Part shown: positions 1 to 8,880 of the stretch, one piece after another | Numbering within the stretch: the stretch's first letter is position 1 | Layout of the letters: each line of letters opens with the position of its first letter | DNA from: Virgibacillus indicus | Lineage (GTDB): Bacteria; Bacillota; Bacilli; Bacillales; Amphibacillaceae | Direction of reading: 5' to 3' | Assembly (NCBI RefSeq): GCF_002266285.1 | Contig: NZ_NPMS01000002.1 | Coordinates: 310,001-374,000 of the forward strand | DNA length: 64,000 nucleotides | Position numbers and translations under genes: made by a program | The notes under the pieces: model-generated | The model's database searches: none | Seen by the model: only the letters and a program-made list of their open reading frames with translations | Told to the model about the DNA's origin: nothing

Positions 1-701
<701 letters not shown>

Positions 702-728
702 AAGCTATTTACTGATTTTTGAAAATTT

Positions 729-757
729 AGGTGGGGTCATTCCTCATCTATTTTTTT
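729..757 (+). terminator. Rho-independent terminator after guaB
   Basis: Eight-base-pair stem (AGGTGGGG with CCTCATCT, two G-U pairs), a five-base loop and seven Ts. It separates guaB from dacA. Confidence 0.7.
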
Positions 758-856
758 GCCTTTTTCTATGGTAAAATAATTAAGATGCATTTCAATAAGT
801 ATAAAAATGCTAAACATATCTATTGGGGTCAAAATTTAAGGTGGAGGTACGGAAAG

Positions 857-2194
857 TTGAAATACAATGTAAAAAAATATTTCTCACTGTTACTGGTGAG
901 TCTGCTAATAATGATGTCGATAATTACTCAGCCATTATCCGCACAAGCCGCGGAGAGCCTGGATTTGAATGCAGAATCAGCTATTTTAGTTGATGGAGAA
1001 ACGGGAAAGGTTTTATATGCTAAAAATGCTGATCAAGCCTTGCCGCCAGCCAGCATGACGAAAATGATGACAGAATATCTTGTTCTGGAAGCAATTAATA
1101 ATGGTGACATAAGCTGGGACACAACAACGCAAATCAGTGATTATCCATTTAGCATTTCCGCAAATCCATTATTTTCAGGAATCGGATTAACACAGAATAA
1201 AGATTATACAGTTCGAGAGCTGTACGAGGCTATGGCAGTTTTCTCAGATAATGCGACAACGATTGCACTTGCTGAGTTAATTGCAGGATCTGAAACTGAA
1301 TTTGTAAAATTAATGAATCAAAAAGCGGAAGAGATGGGTCTTCCCGAATATAAATTTGTAAATTCAAGCGGTTTGGATAATGAGTCCTTAGGTGATAACC
1401 GCCCGGAAGGTACAGAACCAAATGGAAGTAATTTATTATCTGCAAAGTCAGCAGCATTACTTGCCTATCATTTAGTAAATGATTTTGAGGAAGCATTGGA
1501 AATTTCCAGTAAAACAAAAGTAGAATTTGAAGGTTATACGGTAGAAAATCTGAACTGGATGCTTCCACATGAAGCTACATTCCTAAAAGCCTTTCACTAT
1601 GAGGGAATGGATGGGTTAAAAACAGGAAATACTGAGCTTGCAGGTTATACGTTTACCGGTACTGCCAAACGGGATGGAAAAAGATTAATTTCCGTTGTTA
1701 TGAAAACTTCAAGCAAAGAGGAACGTTTTCAGGAAACAAAGAAGCTATTGGATTATGGGTTTAATCAATTTGAAAATCAGGAACTATTTTCTGCCGGATA
1801 TCAGGTAGAAGGTGAATCTGCCATTCCGGTTGCAAAAGGAAAAGAAGATACTGTTGATGTATCAATTAAAGAGGGTATATCCATTCCTGTGAAACCGGAA
1901 GATGCCGAAGCTTACAGCATCAAATACAATATTGATAAAGATAAATTGAATGCTGACGGGAAATTAACAGCACCAATCGAAAAAGGGGAAAAGATTGGTA
2001 CAGCTGAGCTTGTATTTGATGGTGAAACCAATTATGGCTATATATTCTCCGATAGTAATAAAACGGTTGATCTGGTTGCAGATGATGCAGTGGAAAAATC
2101 AAACTGGTTTATGCTTACACTGCAGTCAATCGGTGATTTCTTTGCAAATCTATTTACAACAGCTGTAGATTGGGTCAAAGGTTTATTCAGCTAA
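857..2194 (+). CDS. dacA: D-alanyl-D-alanine carboxypeptidase (PBP5 type)
   Basis: Removes the terminal D-Ala from peptidoglycan pentapeptides at the outer face of the membrane. The TTG at 857 is chosen because GGAGGT (843-848) lies 8 nt upstream; the frame is open to 731 but without a ribosome site. The 445-aa product starts with a Lys-rich n-region and a hydrophobic stretch (residues about 9-24) ending in an A-x-A cleavage site near residue 31. The penicillin-binding motifs are all present: SMTK (Ser66/Lys69), SDN (130-132) and KTG (255-257). A C-terminal beta domain and an amphipathic last ~25 residues fit the PBP5 membrane anchor. Length matches B. subtilis DacA (about 443 aa). Confidence 0.96.
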   Translation: MKYNVKKYFSLLLVSLLIMMSIITQPLSAQAAESLDLNAESAILVDGETGKVLYAKNADQALPPASMTKMMTEYLVLEAINNGDISWDTTTQISDYPFSISANPLFSGIGLTQNKDYTVRELYEAMAVFSDNATTIALAELIAGSETEFVKLMNQKAEEMGLPEYKFVNSSGLDNESLGDNRPEGTEPNGSNLLSAKSAALLAYHLVNDFEEALEISSKTKVEFEGYTVENLNWMLPHEATFLKAFHYEGMDGLKTGNTELAGYTFTGTAKRDGKRLISVVMKTSSKEERFQETKKLLDYGFNQFENQELFSAGYQVEGESAIPVAKGKEDTVDVSIKEGISIPVKPEDAEAYSIKYNIDKDKLNADGKLTAPIEKGEKIGTAELVFDGETNYGYIFSDSNKTVDLVADDAVEKSNWFMLTLQSIGDFFANLFTTAVDWVKGLFS

Positions 2195-2217
2195 AAGACG
2201 GGCTGCAGTATATATAC

Positions 2218-2246
2218 TTGCAACCTGAATGGAAATTGGCTATGAT
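2218..2246 (+). promoter_or_regulatory. Sigma-A promoter of the serS T-box transcript
   Basis: TTGCAA (2218-2223), a 17-base spacer and TATGAT (2241-2246), directly upstream of the T-box leader. Confidence 0.65.
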
Positions 2247-2252
2247 AAGAAC

Positions 2253-2525
2253 AACAAAGTACATCCTATAAAAGTTTTGACAGGAAATAGTAACAGTATA
2301 TCTTTCCAAAGAGAGTCGATGGCTGGTGAGAATCGATGCTGGAATACTGTGAATCCATCCTTGAGCTGGTTTACGGAATTCAGGATTTATTAACCCTGAT
2401 AGTAAGTAAACCCGGTTGAAGAACCGTTAACAGCTTTGAGCCGGAAGAGGTTTACTCTTCAATAAGGGTGGCAACGCGGGAATTACACTCTCGTCCCTAT
2501 TTTTTGGGACGGGGGTTTTTTGTGT
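2253..2525 (+). promoter_or_regulatory. T-box leader sensing uncharged tRNA-Ser
   Basis: Antitermination leader of serS. The distal stem I carries AGAGAG and GCTGGTGAGAATC landmarks; the specifier loop has GAA-TCC-ATC with the Ser codon TCC at 2354-2356, matching the GAA-CCT-ATC arrangement of the proC T-box in this window. The T-box core GGGTGGCAACGCGGG lies at 2466-2480; its TGGC would pair with the GCCA end of an uncharged tRNA-Ser. A terminator (TCGTCCC 2491-2497 with GGGACGG 2506-2512, then a T run) follows. Uncharged tRNA-Ser is expected to stabilise the antiterminator and turn on serS. Confidence 0.93.
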
Positions 2526-2559
2526 ATATTAATAATAAAATCCAAGGAGGAAGAGAATC

Positions 2560-3828
2560 ATGCTGGATATGAAATATTTACGAAATAATTTAGAAGAAGT
2601 GAAGGCCAAGCTTGCTCATCGTGGAGAGGATTTATCTGAACTGGATAAATTTGGTGAAATTGATGAAAAACGCAGAAAGCTGATTACAGAAACTGAAGAA
2701 TTAAAAGCAAAACGTAATGAAGCATCCAAGCAGATTTCAGCATTGAAAAGAGAAAAGAAGGATGCTGACGAGAAGATTAAGGAAATGCGCGAGGTTGGTG
2801 ATCAGATTTCCGCATTTGATCAGGAACTAAGGGAAATCGAAGAAAAACTGCAGCATATGATGCTATCCATCCCGAATATTCCACATGAGAGTGTGCCAAT
2901 CGGTGGGGATGAAGATGACAATGTTGTTGCTCGCACATGGGGAGATATTCCGGAATTTGGCTACGATGCACAGCCACACTGGGATGTTGCAACAAATCTG
3001 GATATTCTTGATTTTGAGCGTGCTGCTAAGGTTACCGGAAGCCGTTTCGTTTTTTACAAAGGGCTTGGTGCAAGGCTGGAGCGTGCATTACTAAACTTCA
3101 TGATGGACCTGCATGCAGATGAGCATGGCTATGAGGAAATGCTGCCGCCATATATTGTGAACCGTAAAAGCATGACTGGTACAGGACAGCTTCCAAAATT
3201 TGAAGAAGATGCATTTAAACTGGAGGAGTGGGATTATTTCCTGGTACCAACAGCGGAGGTGCCTGTTACAAACTATCACAGGGATGAAATTTTAGTTGAT
3301 CTGCCGAAAAAATACGTTGCATTCAGCGGAAGCTTCCGTTCTGAAGCAGGTTCTGCAGGACGGGACACTCGTGGATTGATCCGCCAGCATCAATTTAACA
3401 AGGTAGAATTGGTACATTTTGTAAAGCCAGAGAATTCTTATGAAACACTGGAAACATTAACAAATCATGCTGAAAAGGTACTGCAATTATTGAATTTGCC
3501 ATATCGCGTGATGAGCATGTGTACTGGTGATCTGGGCTTTACTGCTGCAAAAAAATATGATATTGAAGTATGGATCCCAAGTCAGGATACTTACCGGGAA
3601 ATTTCTTCTTGCTCTAACTTTGAAGATTTTCAAGCAAGACGAGCAGGGATTCGCTTCAGAAGAGATGCGCAAGGAAAACCGGAGTATATTCATACATTAA
3701 ATGGATCTGGCCTGGCAATTGGCCGTACGGTTGCCGCTATTTTGGAAAATTATCAGCAGGAAGATGGATCTGTTGTTGTTCCGGAAGTACTGCGGCCTTA
3801 TATGGGCGGAAAAGATGTAATTAAGTAG
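2560..3828 (+). CDS. serS: Seryl-tRNA synthetase
   Basis: Class II aminoacyl-tRNA synthetase that charges tRNA-Ser. The 422-aa product has the N-terminal antiparallel coiled coil that binds the long variable arm (about residues 25-100, rich in E/K) and the catalytic domain with motif 2 around [11 protein letters not shown] and motif 3 [10 protein letters not shown] near residue 385. AAGGAGGAA stands 8-10 nt before the ATG. Expression is controlled by the tRNA-Ser T-box directly upstream. In B. subtilis pdxS and pdxT lie between dacA and serS; they are not present here. Confidence 0.97.
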   Translation: MLDMKYLRNNLEEVKAKLAHRGEDLSELDKFGEIDEKRRKLITETEELKAKRNEASKQISALKREKKDADEKIKEMREVGDQISAFDQELREIEEKLQHMMLSIPNIPHESVPIGGDEDDNVVARTWGDIPEFGYDAQPHWDVATNLDILDFERAAKVTGSRFVFYKGLGARLERALLNFMMDLHADEHGYEEMLPPYIVNRKSMTGTGQLPKFEEDAFKLEEWDYFLVPTAEVPVTNYHRDEILVDLPKKYVAFSGSFRSEAGSAGRDTRGLIRQHQFNKVELVHFVKPENSYETLETLTNHAEKVLQLLNLPYRVMSMCTGDLGFTAAKKYDIEVWIPSQDTYREISSCSNFEDFQARRAGIRFRRDAQGKPEYIHTLNGSGLAIGRTVAAILENYQQEDGSVVVPEVLRPYMGGKDVIK

Positions 3829-3895
3829 AAATGATATAAGGGTAGTATTAATCTTTTGCTCTATTTAATCAGCTGTGAGCTTAAAACTGGCTAAA

Positions 3896-4060
3896 GTTGA
3901 GAGATAAATGCAACCAGTTGAGAAGAAATAATATGAAGTTGAGAGAAAGCTGTGTGCAGTTGAGAGATAATTGCTTGTCCTTATGTTTTCTCTCAACTTT
4001 TACCAAGTGTCTTTCAACTCTACGGCGCTTTCTCTCAATTATGCTGTCTTATCTCTCAAC
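3896..4060. repeat. Dyad array of eight GTTGAGAGA-like units at 21-nt pitch
   Basis: Fills the 317-base gap between serS and tRNA-Ser. Four forward units begin at 3896, 3917, 3938 and 3959 and four inverted units (CTCTCAAC) end at 3997, 4018, 4039 and 4060. Both halves keep exactly 21 nt and share one symmetry centre at 3978. Sequence between units is not conserved. No function is known to me; see findings. Confidence 0.9.
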
Positions 4061-4145
4061 CTTTATATTTAATTCTCACCCTTTGACCAATAAAATTATT
4101 GACAACAAAAAACAGCCATGATATATTATATCTTGTCGTCATTAC

Positions 4146-4238
4146 GGAGGTATACCCAAGTCTGGCTGAAGGGATCGGTCTTGAAAACCGACAGGCGGGT
4201 CAAACCGCGCGGGGGTTCGAATCCCTCTACCTCCTCCA
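4146..4238 (+). tRNA. tRNA-Ser (anticodon TGA)
   Basis: Complete cloverleaf with the long variable arm of a serine tRNA. The acceptor stem GGAGGTA (4146-4152) pairs with TACCTCC (4228-4234); the anticodon loop CTTGAAA gives TGA at 4182-4184 (reads UCA and other UCN codons); the T arm contains GGTTCGAATCC and CCA is encoded (4236-4238). The base at the discriminator position is T, whereas G is usual for serine tRNAs. It sits after serS, as trnSL-Ser1 does in B. subtilis. Confidence 0.95.
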
Positions 4239-4267
4239 TTTTAAACTAGCGCATAAATATTGGAGAT

Positions 4268-4298
4268 AAAAAAACCGCCTGCCATGCAGCGGTTTTTT
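4268..4298. terminator. Bidirectional terminator between tRNA-Ser and a minus-strand gene
   Basis: AAAAAACCGC ... GCGGTTTTTT hairpin with T runs on both strands, placed between the tRNA and the convergent 106-aa gene. Confidence 0.8.
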
Positions 4299-4311
4299 CT
4301 GTATATCCAGC

Positions 4312-4632
4312 TTAACTGGCTTGAGCCATTCCCTGTGTATGCAATGTTTGGATCATTCCATAAAATGCATAATAGAATTCTTCCGGTGCCTCCAGGCGGA
4401 AATGCCCTACTTCAGCTGTATCGAAGTCCATTGCAGCCTCTAGCAATCGGTAGGTTGAGTAAGCATAAAAGCAAAAGTACTTATAATCGAATTTAGGCAT
4501 CTTTTCATAGATGACAGCTATTTCATTTTTATATTTGCCGAAATTCATTGTTGCTTCATCAACGAATATCTGAAGATCTGATAAATCCACTTCAAGAATT
4601 AAGTCTTTATTTTCCATTCGAATATTTGCCAT
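4312..4632 (-). CDS. Hypothetical protein, 106 aa
   Basis: I do not recognise this protein. It is acidic and rich in Phe and Tyr, with no signal peptide, membrane segment or Cys pair; the C-terminal half is predicted mostly helical. The ATG at 4632 follows GAGAGGA at a normal distance on the minus strand, which supports it as a real gene. It is bounded by a bidirectional terminator at 4268-4298 and lies about 100 bases downstream of relP on the same strand, so it could be read from the relP transcript. Confidence 0.65.
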   Translation of the reverse strand: MANIRMENKDLILEVDLSDLQIFVDEATMNFGKYKNEIAVIYEKMPKFDYKYFCFYAYSTYRLLEAAMDFDTAEVGHFRLEAPEEFYYAFYGMIQTLHTQGMAQAS

Positions 4633-4730
4633 ACAATCATCCTCTCATTTGTCACTCTCTTAACTATATGTGATTTCAACTGCGATTTCGGTGATTCGTA
4701 TCACACTTATAGGAGAAAATGCAAAATGAG

Positions 4731-5459
4731 TTAGTTCTTCCTTTTCAGTGATTCCAAAAGCTTAATCGGCATGTGGAAATTCTTATTATTTATTTTGAGC
4801 GAATCAAGGTCTGTATCATTTTGTTCTTTAATATAATTCATCTCTCGATTAAGCTGTTCCATTCGATCGTCCAGTTCATTTGCCACCATTGCTGCATCTG
4901 TTAACTCTTTTGTTAAATTCTCCGGAATGGATTTATTGTATTTATAATAGATTTTATGTTCCAAGCTGGCCCAAAAATCCATAGCAACCGTACGAATCTG
5001 AATTTCTACAAATACCTCTTCCTCCCGGTCTGACATAAATACAGGAATCGACAAAATAAGATGCAGACTCTTGTAACCGTTTGGTTTGGGGTTTTTGATA
5101 TAGTCCTTGCATTCAATTAATTTTATGTCTTTTTGATTCTGGATCATTTTACTTACTCGATAAATATCTGAAATAAATGAGCAGACAATACGTATGCCAA
5201 CGATATCATGAATGTTTTTCCTTATGGAATCAAGTGAGATTTCAAGATTTTTTCGATGCACTTTTTTCAAGATGCTTTCAGGTGATTTAATTCGTGACTT
5301 TATATGTTCGATGGGATTATATTCATGAATATGCTGGAATTCCTCTTTTAAGATATTCAGTTTCGTATTCATTTCATCCATTCCAAATTTGTAAGTAAGC
5401 ATGAAACGAGTCATTTCTTCCTTAACAGCTTTCAACTGTTCCAACTGGTTTTGTTCCAT
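4731..5459 (-). CDS. relP: Small alarmone (p)ppGpp synthetase, RelP/YwaC type
   Basis: Makes (p)ppGpp from ATP and GDP or GTP in stress, without a hydrolase or regulatory domain. The single synthetase domain shows HIKSRIKSPESI, HDIVGIRIVCSFISDIY, NGYKSLHLI, EIQIRTVAMDFWASLEHKIYYK and a final helical region; these follow B. subtilis YwaC much more closely than YjbM/RelQ. The ATG at 5459 is preferred: AAGGAAGG lies about 7 nt before it, whereas an in-frame ATG at 5477 has no ribosome site. The 242-aa product carries about 30 more C-terminal residues than the usual ~210 aa. It is divergent from proC and shares its upstream gap. Confidence 0.92.
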   Translation of the reverse strand: MEQNQLEQLKAVKEEMTRFMLTYKFGMDEMNTKLNILKEEFQHIHEYNPIEHIKSRIKSPESILKKVHRKNLEISLDSIRKNIHDIVGIRIVCSFISDIYRVSKMIQNQKDIKLIECKDYIKNPKPNGYKSLHLILSIPVFMSDREEEVFVEIQIRTVAMDFWASLEHKIYYKYNKSIPENLTKELTDAAMVANELDDRMEQLNREMNYIKEQNDTDLDSLKINNKNFHMPIKLLESLKRKN

Positions 5460-5538
5460 TGGAAGACCTTCCTTCATTTAAAATTCAAGATACTTTAATT
5501 TTAGCTGAATGGCTGAAGGAAAGAAAATATATTATCCC

Positions 5539-5567
5539 TTGACAATTAAAGTAAATCAGCATATATT
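5539..5567 (+). promoter_or_regulatory. Sigma-A promoter of the proC T-box transcript
   Basis: TTGACA (5539-5544), a 17-base spacer and TATATT (5562-5567), just upstream of the T-box leader. Confidence 0.8.
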
Positions 5568-5599
5568 ACTAAGCAATACAAAAAAATAACAAAGACTAA

Positions 5600-5822
5600 G
5601 AACAGACCAGTAATACAATGTTCCTTCGAAAGAGAGTGGAATCCACCGGCTGAAAGATTCCAGCGAAAACGGCATGTATGAACCTATCTGGGAGTCGTTA
5701 GATAAAAACTAACCACAGTAATCTGTGTTATCAATTCAAAGCTGGACATATAACTATGTCAATTTAGGTGGTACCGCGGAAACTCATTTTCGTCCTTAGT
5801 AAGGGATGGAATGGGTTTTTTT
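5600..5822 (+). promoter_or_regulatory. T-box leader sensing uncharged tRNA-Pro
   Basis: Leader RNA of proC. Stem I contains AGAGAGT and GGCTGAAAG; the specifier loop has the Pro codon CCT at 5683-5685 in the context GAA-CCT-ATC. The T-box core AGGTGGTACCGCGG is at 5766-5779, and its TGGT fits the ACCA end of tRNA-Pro. It is followed by a terminator (ACTCATTTTCGTCC with GGATGGAATGGGT and a T run to 5821). Proline starvation should relieve termination and raise proC expression. Confidence 0.94.
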
Positions 5823-5872
5823 ACTTATATTAATTCTATAGGCTTTTCCATTAAAACAAGGGAGGCATGAAA

Positions 5873-6688
5873 ATGAATAAGAAAATTGCATTTATCGGGG
5901 CAGGCTCCATGGCTGAAGCTATTATTTCGGGGATTGTAAAATCAGGGATCTTAACAAAGGAACAAATACTTGTTACAAATAAAAGCAACCGTGAGAGATT
6001 GGAGAATATTAAAAGTAAATATGATGTTCAATGCATTCTGGATAAAGAAGAGGTTATTAGAGAAGCGGATATTGTAATTCTTGCTACAAAGCCATATGAT
6101 CTGAAGGACTCCGTTGAATCCATAAAAGAATTTCTACAGCCGGAACAGCTAGTCTTTTCCGTTATCGCGGGTATTTCAACCGATTATATCACTGCTTTAA
6201 TTGGAAATAATAATCCGGTTGTCCGTGCAATGCCTAATACTTCTGCAACCATAGGATACTCTGCAACGGCCATTTCAGCTGGGAAATATGCGTCAGATGA
6301 GCATCTGATTCAAGCAGAAGAATTGTTTGCAACCATTGGTACTACTGCAATTGTGGATGAGGATGATATGCATACAGTTACAGGTATTTCTGGAAGCGGC
6401 CCAGCATATATTTATTATTTAGTGGAAGCGATGGAAAAGGCTGCACTGGAAGCTGGATTTGATAAGGAAACAGCTATGGAATTAATTACTCAGACGGTTC
6501 GTGGGGCAGGACAGATGCTGAAGGAATCTGGAGAATCAGCAGCAGTTTTACGAAAGAAAATCACTAGCCCGGCAGGAACAACTGAAGCTGGTATCGAAAC
6601 ACTTAATAAGTATGACTTTGAAAAAACAATCATGGAATGTGTCAAAAGTGCAAGCAATCGCTCGGTGGAACTGGGAAAAAATGAATAG
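5873..6688 (+). CDS. proC: Pyrroline-5-carboxylate reductase
   Basis: Last step of proline synthesis: NAD(P)H-dependent reduction of pyrroline-5-carboxylate. The 271-aa product has an N-terminal Rossmann motif (IAFIGAGSMAEA, residues about 4-15) and the family signature around PGT/AGT-EAGI near residue 225-235. The ATG at 5873 is chosen because GGGAGG (5860-5865) lies 7 nt upstream; the ATG at 5867 would be only one base away. It is controlled by the tRNA-Pro T-box. In a probable halophile, proline is also a compatible solute, but a dedicated osmotic signal is not visible here. Confidence 0.96.
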   Translation: MNKKIAFIGAGSMAEAIISGIVKSGILTKEQILVTNKSNRERLENIKSKYDVQCILDKEEVIREADIVILATKPYDLKDSVESIKEFLQPEQLVFSVIAGISTDYITALIGNNNPVVRAMPNTSATIGYSATAISAGKYASDEHLIQAEELFATIGTTAIVDEDDMHTVTGISGSGPAYIYYLVEAMEKAALEAGFDKETAMELITQTVRGAGQMLKESGESAAVLRKKITSPAGTTEAGIETLNKYDFEKTIMECVKSASNRSVELGKNE

Positions 6689-6699
6689 GAGATGTATAA

Positions 6700-6996
6700 A
6701 TGCCTGATTGTGCGCATTGCCGGCATGAATGGAGCTATGGTGAAACATTAAAGAAATCCTTTCAAATGAAGATGGTTTGTCCGTATTGCAAGCAGGATAA
6801 TTATCATTCTGCCAGAGGACGCAAAAGAAGTATGATGACCAGTGTCGTTTTGGCACCTGCAATTATATTGTTTGGAACATTTATTGATGCACCATGGTTA
6901 TGGGTTATTTTGATAGCTCTTGTATTAGGGATGATCACTATTGCCGCAACTCCCTTTTTGATGGAATTAAGTAAAGAAGAAGAGCCGCTTTGGTGA
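6700..6996 (+). CDS. Zinc-ribbon membrane protein (CXXC-20-CXXC family)
   Basis: A 98-aa protein with an N-terminal zinc ribbon (CAHC near residue 4 and CPYC near residue 27, about 20 residues apart) and two predicted membrane helices (about residues 47-62 and 66-85). This matches the small putative zinc-finger family TIGR04104, of unknown role. AGGAG lies 8 nt before the ATG, only 11 bases after the proC stop, so it is probably cotranscribed with proC under the T-box. Confidence 0.8.
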   Translation: MPDCAHCRHEWSYGETLKKSFQMKMVCPYCKQDNYHSARGRKRSMMTSVVLAPAIILFGTFIDAPWLWVILIALVLGMITIAATPFLMELSKEEEPLW

Positions 6997-7064
6997 AAAA
7001 GGACTTATCGGTACGAATTGTACTGGATATTAGTCTTATTTTACGGAAAAATTTCCAAAATGCC

Positions 7065-7139
7065 AAAATTCATAGGTGAAATGCTAAAGTTCACAACATA
7101 ATCGCTGAAGTTTATAATAATAATATCAAAGTTCACAAT
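7065..7139. repeat. Array of four AAAGTTCACAA-like units at 21-nt pitch
   Basis: The ATT/GTT core of successive units is at 7068, 7089, 7110 and 7131, exactly 21 nt apart; flanking bases vary. It lies between the convergent zinc-ribbon gene and dck. The unit differs from the GTTGAGAGA type but the spacing is identical. Confidence 0.85.
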
Positions 7140-7179
7140 TCCCAAGCTGACAGATCTTTGAACAGTCGATAAATCTAAA

Positions 7180-7213
7180 GAAGAGGTGCTCCACCGTAAT
7201 GGAACACCTCTTC
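7180..7213. terminator. Hairpin between convergent genes
   Basis: GAAGAGGTG (7180-7188) pairs with CACCTCTTC (7205-7213), with an inner TCCA/TGGA extension. It lies 4 bases past the dck stop and probably terminates both strands. Confidence 0.7.
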
Positions 7214-7216
7214 ATA

Positions 7217-7900
7217 TTATTTTATGAGCTCTCTTGATTTCCAGCGTCTTGACTGCTGGATAAAATGCCCGATTTTCTCCAAAATCGGCTCAACGGAGTT
7301 TTCCTCTCTCATTAAATCATAATCCGAGATATTAATTCGTAAAATCGGACATGCATTAAAATTGTTAATCCAGTTTTCATACCGGTTATACATTTCTTTC
7401 CAGTATGCAATTGGTGTAGCTCTTTCCATTTCCCGGCCGCGTTCCTGAATCCGCTCCAATATCTCATCAAGGGTTCCCTCAAGGTAAATAAGTAAATCAG
7501 GATGAGGGAAGTATGGTGTCATGACCATTGCATCGAATAGATTGGTATAAGTTTCATAATCCGTCTTGGACATAGTTCCATTTTCAAAATGCATTTTTGC
7601 AAAAATACCTGTATCTTCGTAAATAGAGCGATCTTGGATAAAACCGCCGCCATATTCAAAAATCTTTTTCTGTTCCTTAAAACGCTCTGCCAAAAAGTAT
7701 ACCTGTAAATGAAAACTCCAGCGTTCAAAATCAGCATAGAAGTTCTCCAAATACGGATTAGTATCTACTTTTTCAAAGGATGTTTTAAACTGCAGTGCAT
7801 TTGCCAGTGCGTTTGTCATCGTTGATTTTCCTACCCCGACAGTACCTGCAATGGTTATTATACTATCATTAGGGATAAGATATTTTTCTCTTAAATTCAT
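7217..7900 (-). CDS. dck: Deoxyadenosine/deoxycytidine kinase
   Basis: Phosphorylates deoxyadenosine and deoxycytidine in nucleoside salvage. The 227-aa product has the P-loop GTVGVGKST (about residues 19-27), the ERWSFHLQ substrate segment, the QDRSIYED motif and the lid RIQERGREME. The ATG at 7900 follows AAGGAGA by 8 nt; upstream ATGs have no ribosome site. It starts 17 bases after the dgk stop, so the pair forms an operon, as in B. subtilis, but it is inverted relative to serS here. Confidence 0.93.
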   Translation of the reverse strand: MNLREKYLIPNDSIITIAGTVGVGKSTMTNALANALQFKTSFEKVDTNPYLENFYADFERWSFHLQVYFLAERFKEQKKIFEYGGGFIQDRSIYEDTGIFAKMHFENGTMSKTDYETYTNLFDAMVMTPYFPHPDLLIYLEGTLDEILERIQERGREMERATPIAYWKEMYNRYENWINNFNACPILRINISDYDLMREENSVEPILEKIGHFIQQSRRWKSRELIK

Positions 7901-7916
7901 ACAATGGTTCTCCTTT

Positions 7917-8567
7917 TTAAGCTTTAGTCCTGGTAGAGACAACAGTTTTTAATTGTCTGTGTGCCTGATCAATTATTTTGTTCAGATCATCCTGATGACG
8001 GATAAAATCCATGTTATCACCATTAATCCGAATTACTGGGATATCTGGATGAAGTAATTCAAATTCATTCATATAGTCCTCATAATCCTGCGCGAGCTGT
8101 GCAAGATAGGTTGGTTTAATGTTTTGTTCAATCTCTCTGCCACGCAGCTTAATTCGGTGTAAAATAGTGTCTAAACTTGCGTGTAAATAGATCATCATAT
8201 TTGGAACAGGCATATCCTTTGTTAAAATATGGTAGATCTGCTCATATTTTTCAAACTTATCCGCCTGTAATGTACGTTTTGCAAAGATCATATTTTTTGA
8301 TATATGGTAATCAGCAATTACTGCTTTACTTTTTGTTAAATATTTTCTTTCAATATCCTCCAATTGCTTGAAACGATTGCATAGAAAGAACATTTCTGTC
8401 TGAAAGCTCCATTCGTCAATATCATCGTAAAATTTGCCGAGAAACGGATTTTCCTCGACAATCTCTTTTAATAAATGAAAATCAAAATGAGCAGCAAGTT
8501 TTTTTGCAAGGGATGTTTTTCCAATACCTATTGGCCCTTCAATTGCAATAAAGGGAACTTCTGCCAT
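7917..8567 (-). CDS. dgk: Deoxyguanosine kinase
   Basis: Salvage kinase for deoxyguanosine, first gene of the dgk-dck pair. The 216-aa product has P-loop GPIGIGKTS (about residues 10-18), DEWSFQTEMFFLCNR, the ADYH motif in place of the DRS of Dck, and lid RIKLRGREIE. Of two consecutive ATGs the second (8567) is preferred: it lies 7 nt from GGAGG and matches the four-residue lead before PFIAIEG in B. subtilis Dgk. Confidence 0.93.
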   Translation of the reverse strand: MAEVPFIAIEGPIGIGKTSLAKKLAAHFDFHLLKEIVEENPFLGKFYDDIDEWSFQTEMFFLCNRFKQLEDIERKYLTKSKAVIADYHISKNMIFAKRTLQADKFEKYEQIYHILTKDMPVPNMMIYLHASLDTILHRIKLRGREIEQNIKPTYLAQLAQDYEDYMNEFELLHPDIPVIRINGDNMDFIRHQDDLNKIIDQAHRQLKTVVSTRTKA

Positions 8568-8719
8568 CATTATTCCTCCAATCCGCTAAAACATATGCAA
8601 TTCATTTTATCATACAATAATAGGATGTTCTATACACAGAATTTTTCCTATTGGAAAGAACTGATACTTTTCATTGCCGGATTATTTTTGTATAATAGTA
8701 CATGCTATTCTAAAAATGT

Positions 8720-8792
8720 GGCCCCGTAGCTCAGGGGATAGAGCATAAGTTTCCTAAACTTAGTGTCGCAGGTTCAAATCCTGCCGGGGTCG
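8720..8792 (+). tRNA. tRNA-Arg (anticodon CCT)
   Basis: Complete cloverleaf: acceptor GGCCCCG (8720-8726) with CGGGGTC (8785-8791), D arm GCTCAGGGGATAGAGC, anticodon loop TTCCTAA with CCT at 8753-8755 (reads AGG), T arm GCAGGTTCAAATCCTGC. CCA is not encoded. A TATAAT at 8691-8696 is a fitting -10 box. The gene stands alone. Confidence 0.95.
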
Positions 8793-8880
8793 TCTATCCT
8801 TTTTTTATCCTCTTATTTTCATTTCTGAAACGGTCCTTTCAGTCTGCAATCAAATTTACATCAGGAAAGGAACTAACTAT

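Noticed and set aside
3896..4060. CRISPR array
   Set aside because: Units are about 9 nt with only 12-nt variable gaps and two opposing halves; no cas genes in the window.
3897..4121. Open frame with a heptad-like LRxxCxQ / LSTxxxx pattern
   Set aside because: The 21-nt array pitch equals seven codons, so any frame through it looks like a coiled coil. There is no ribosome site, and the inverted half gives the LST pattern by symmetry.
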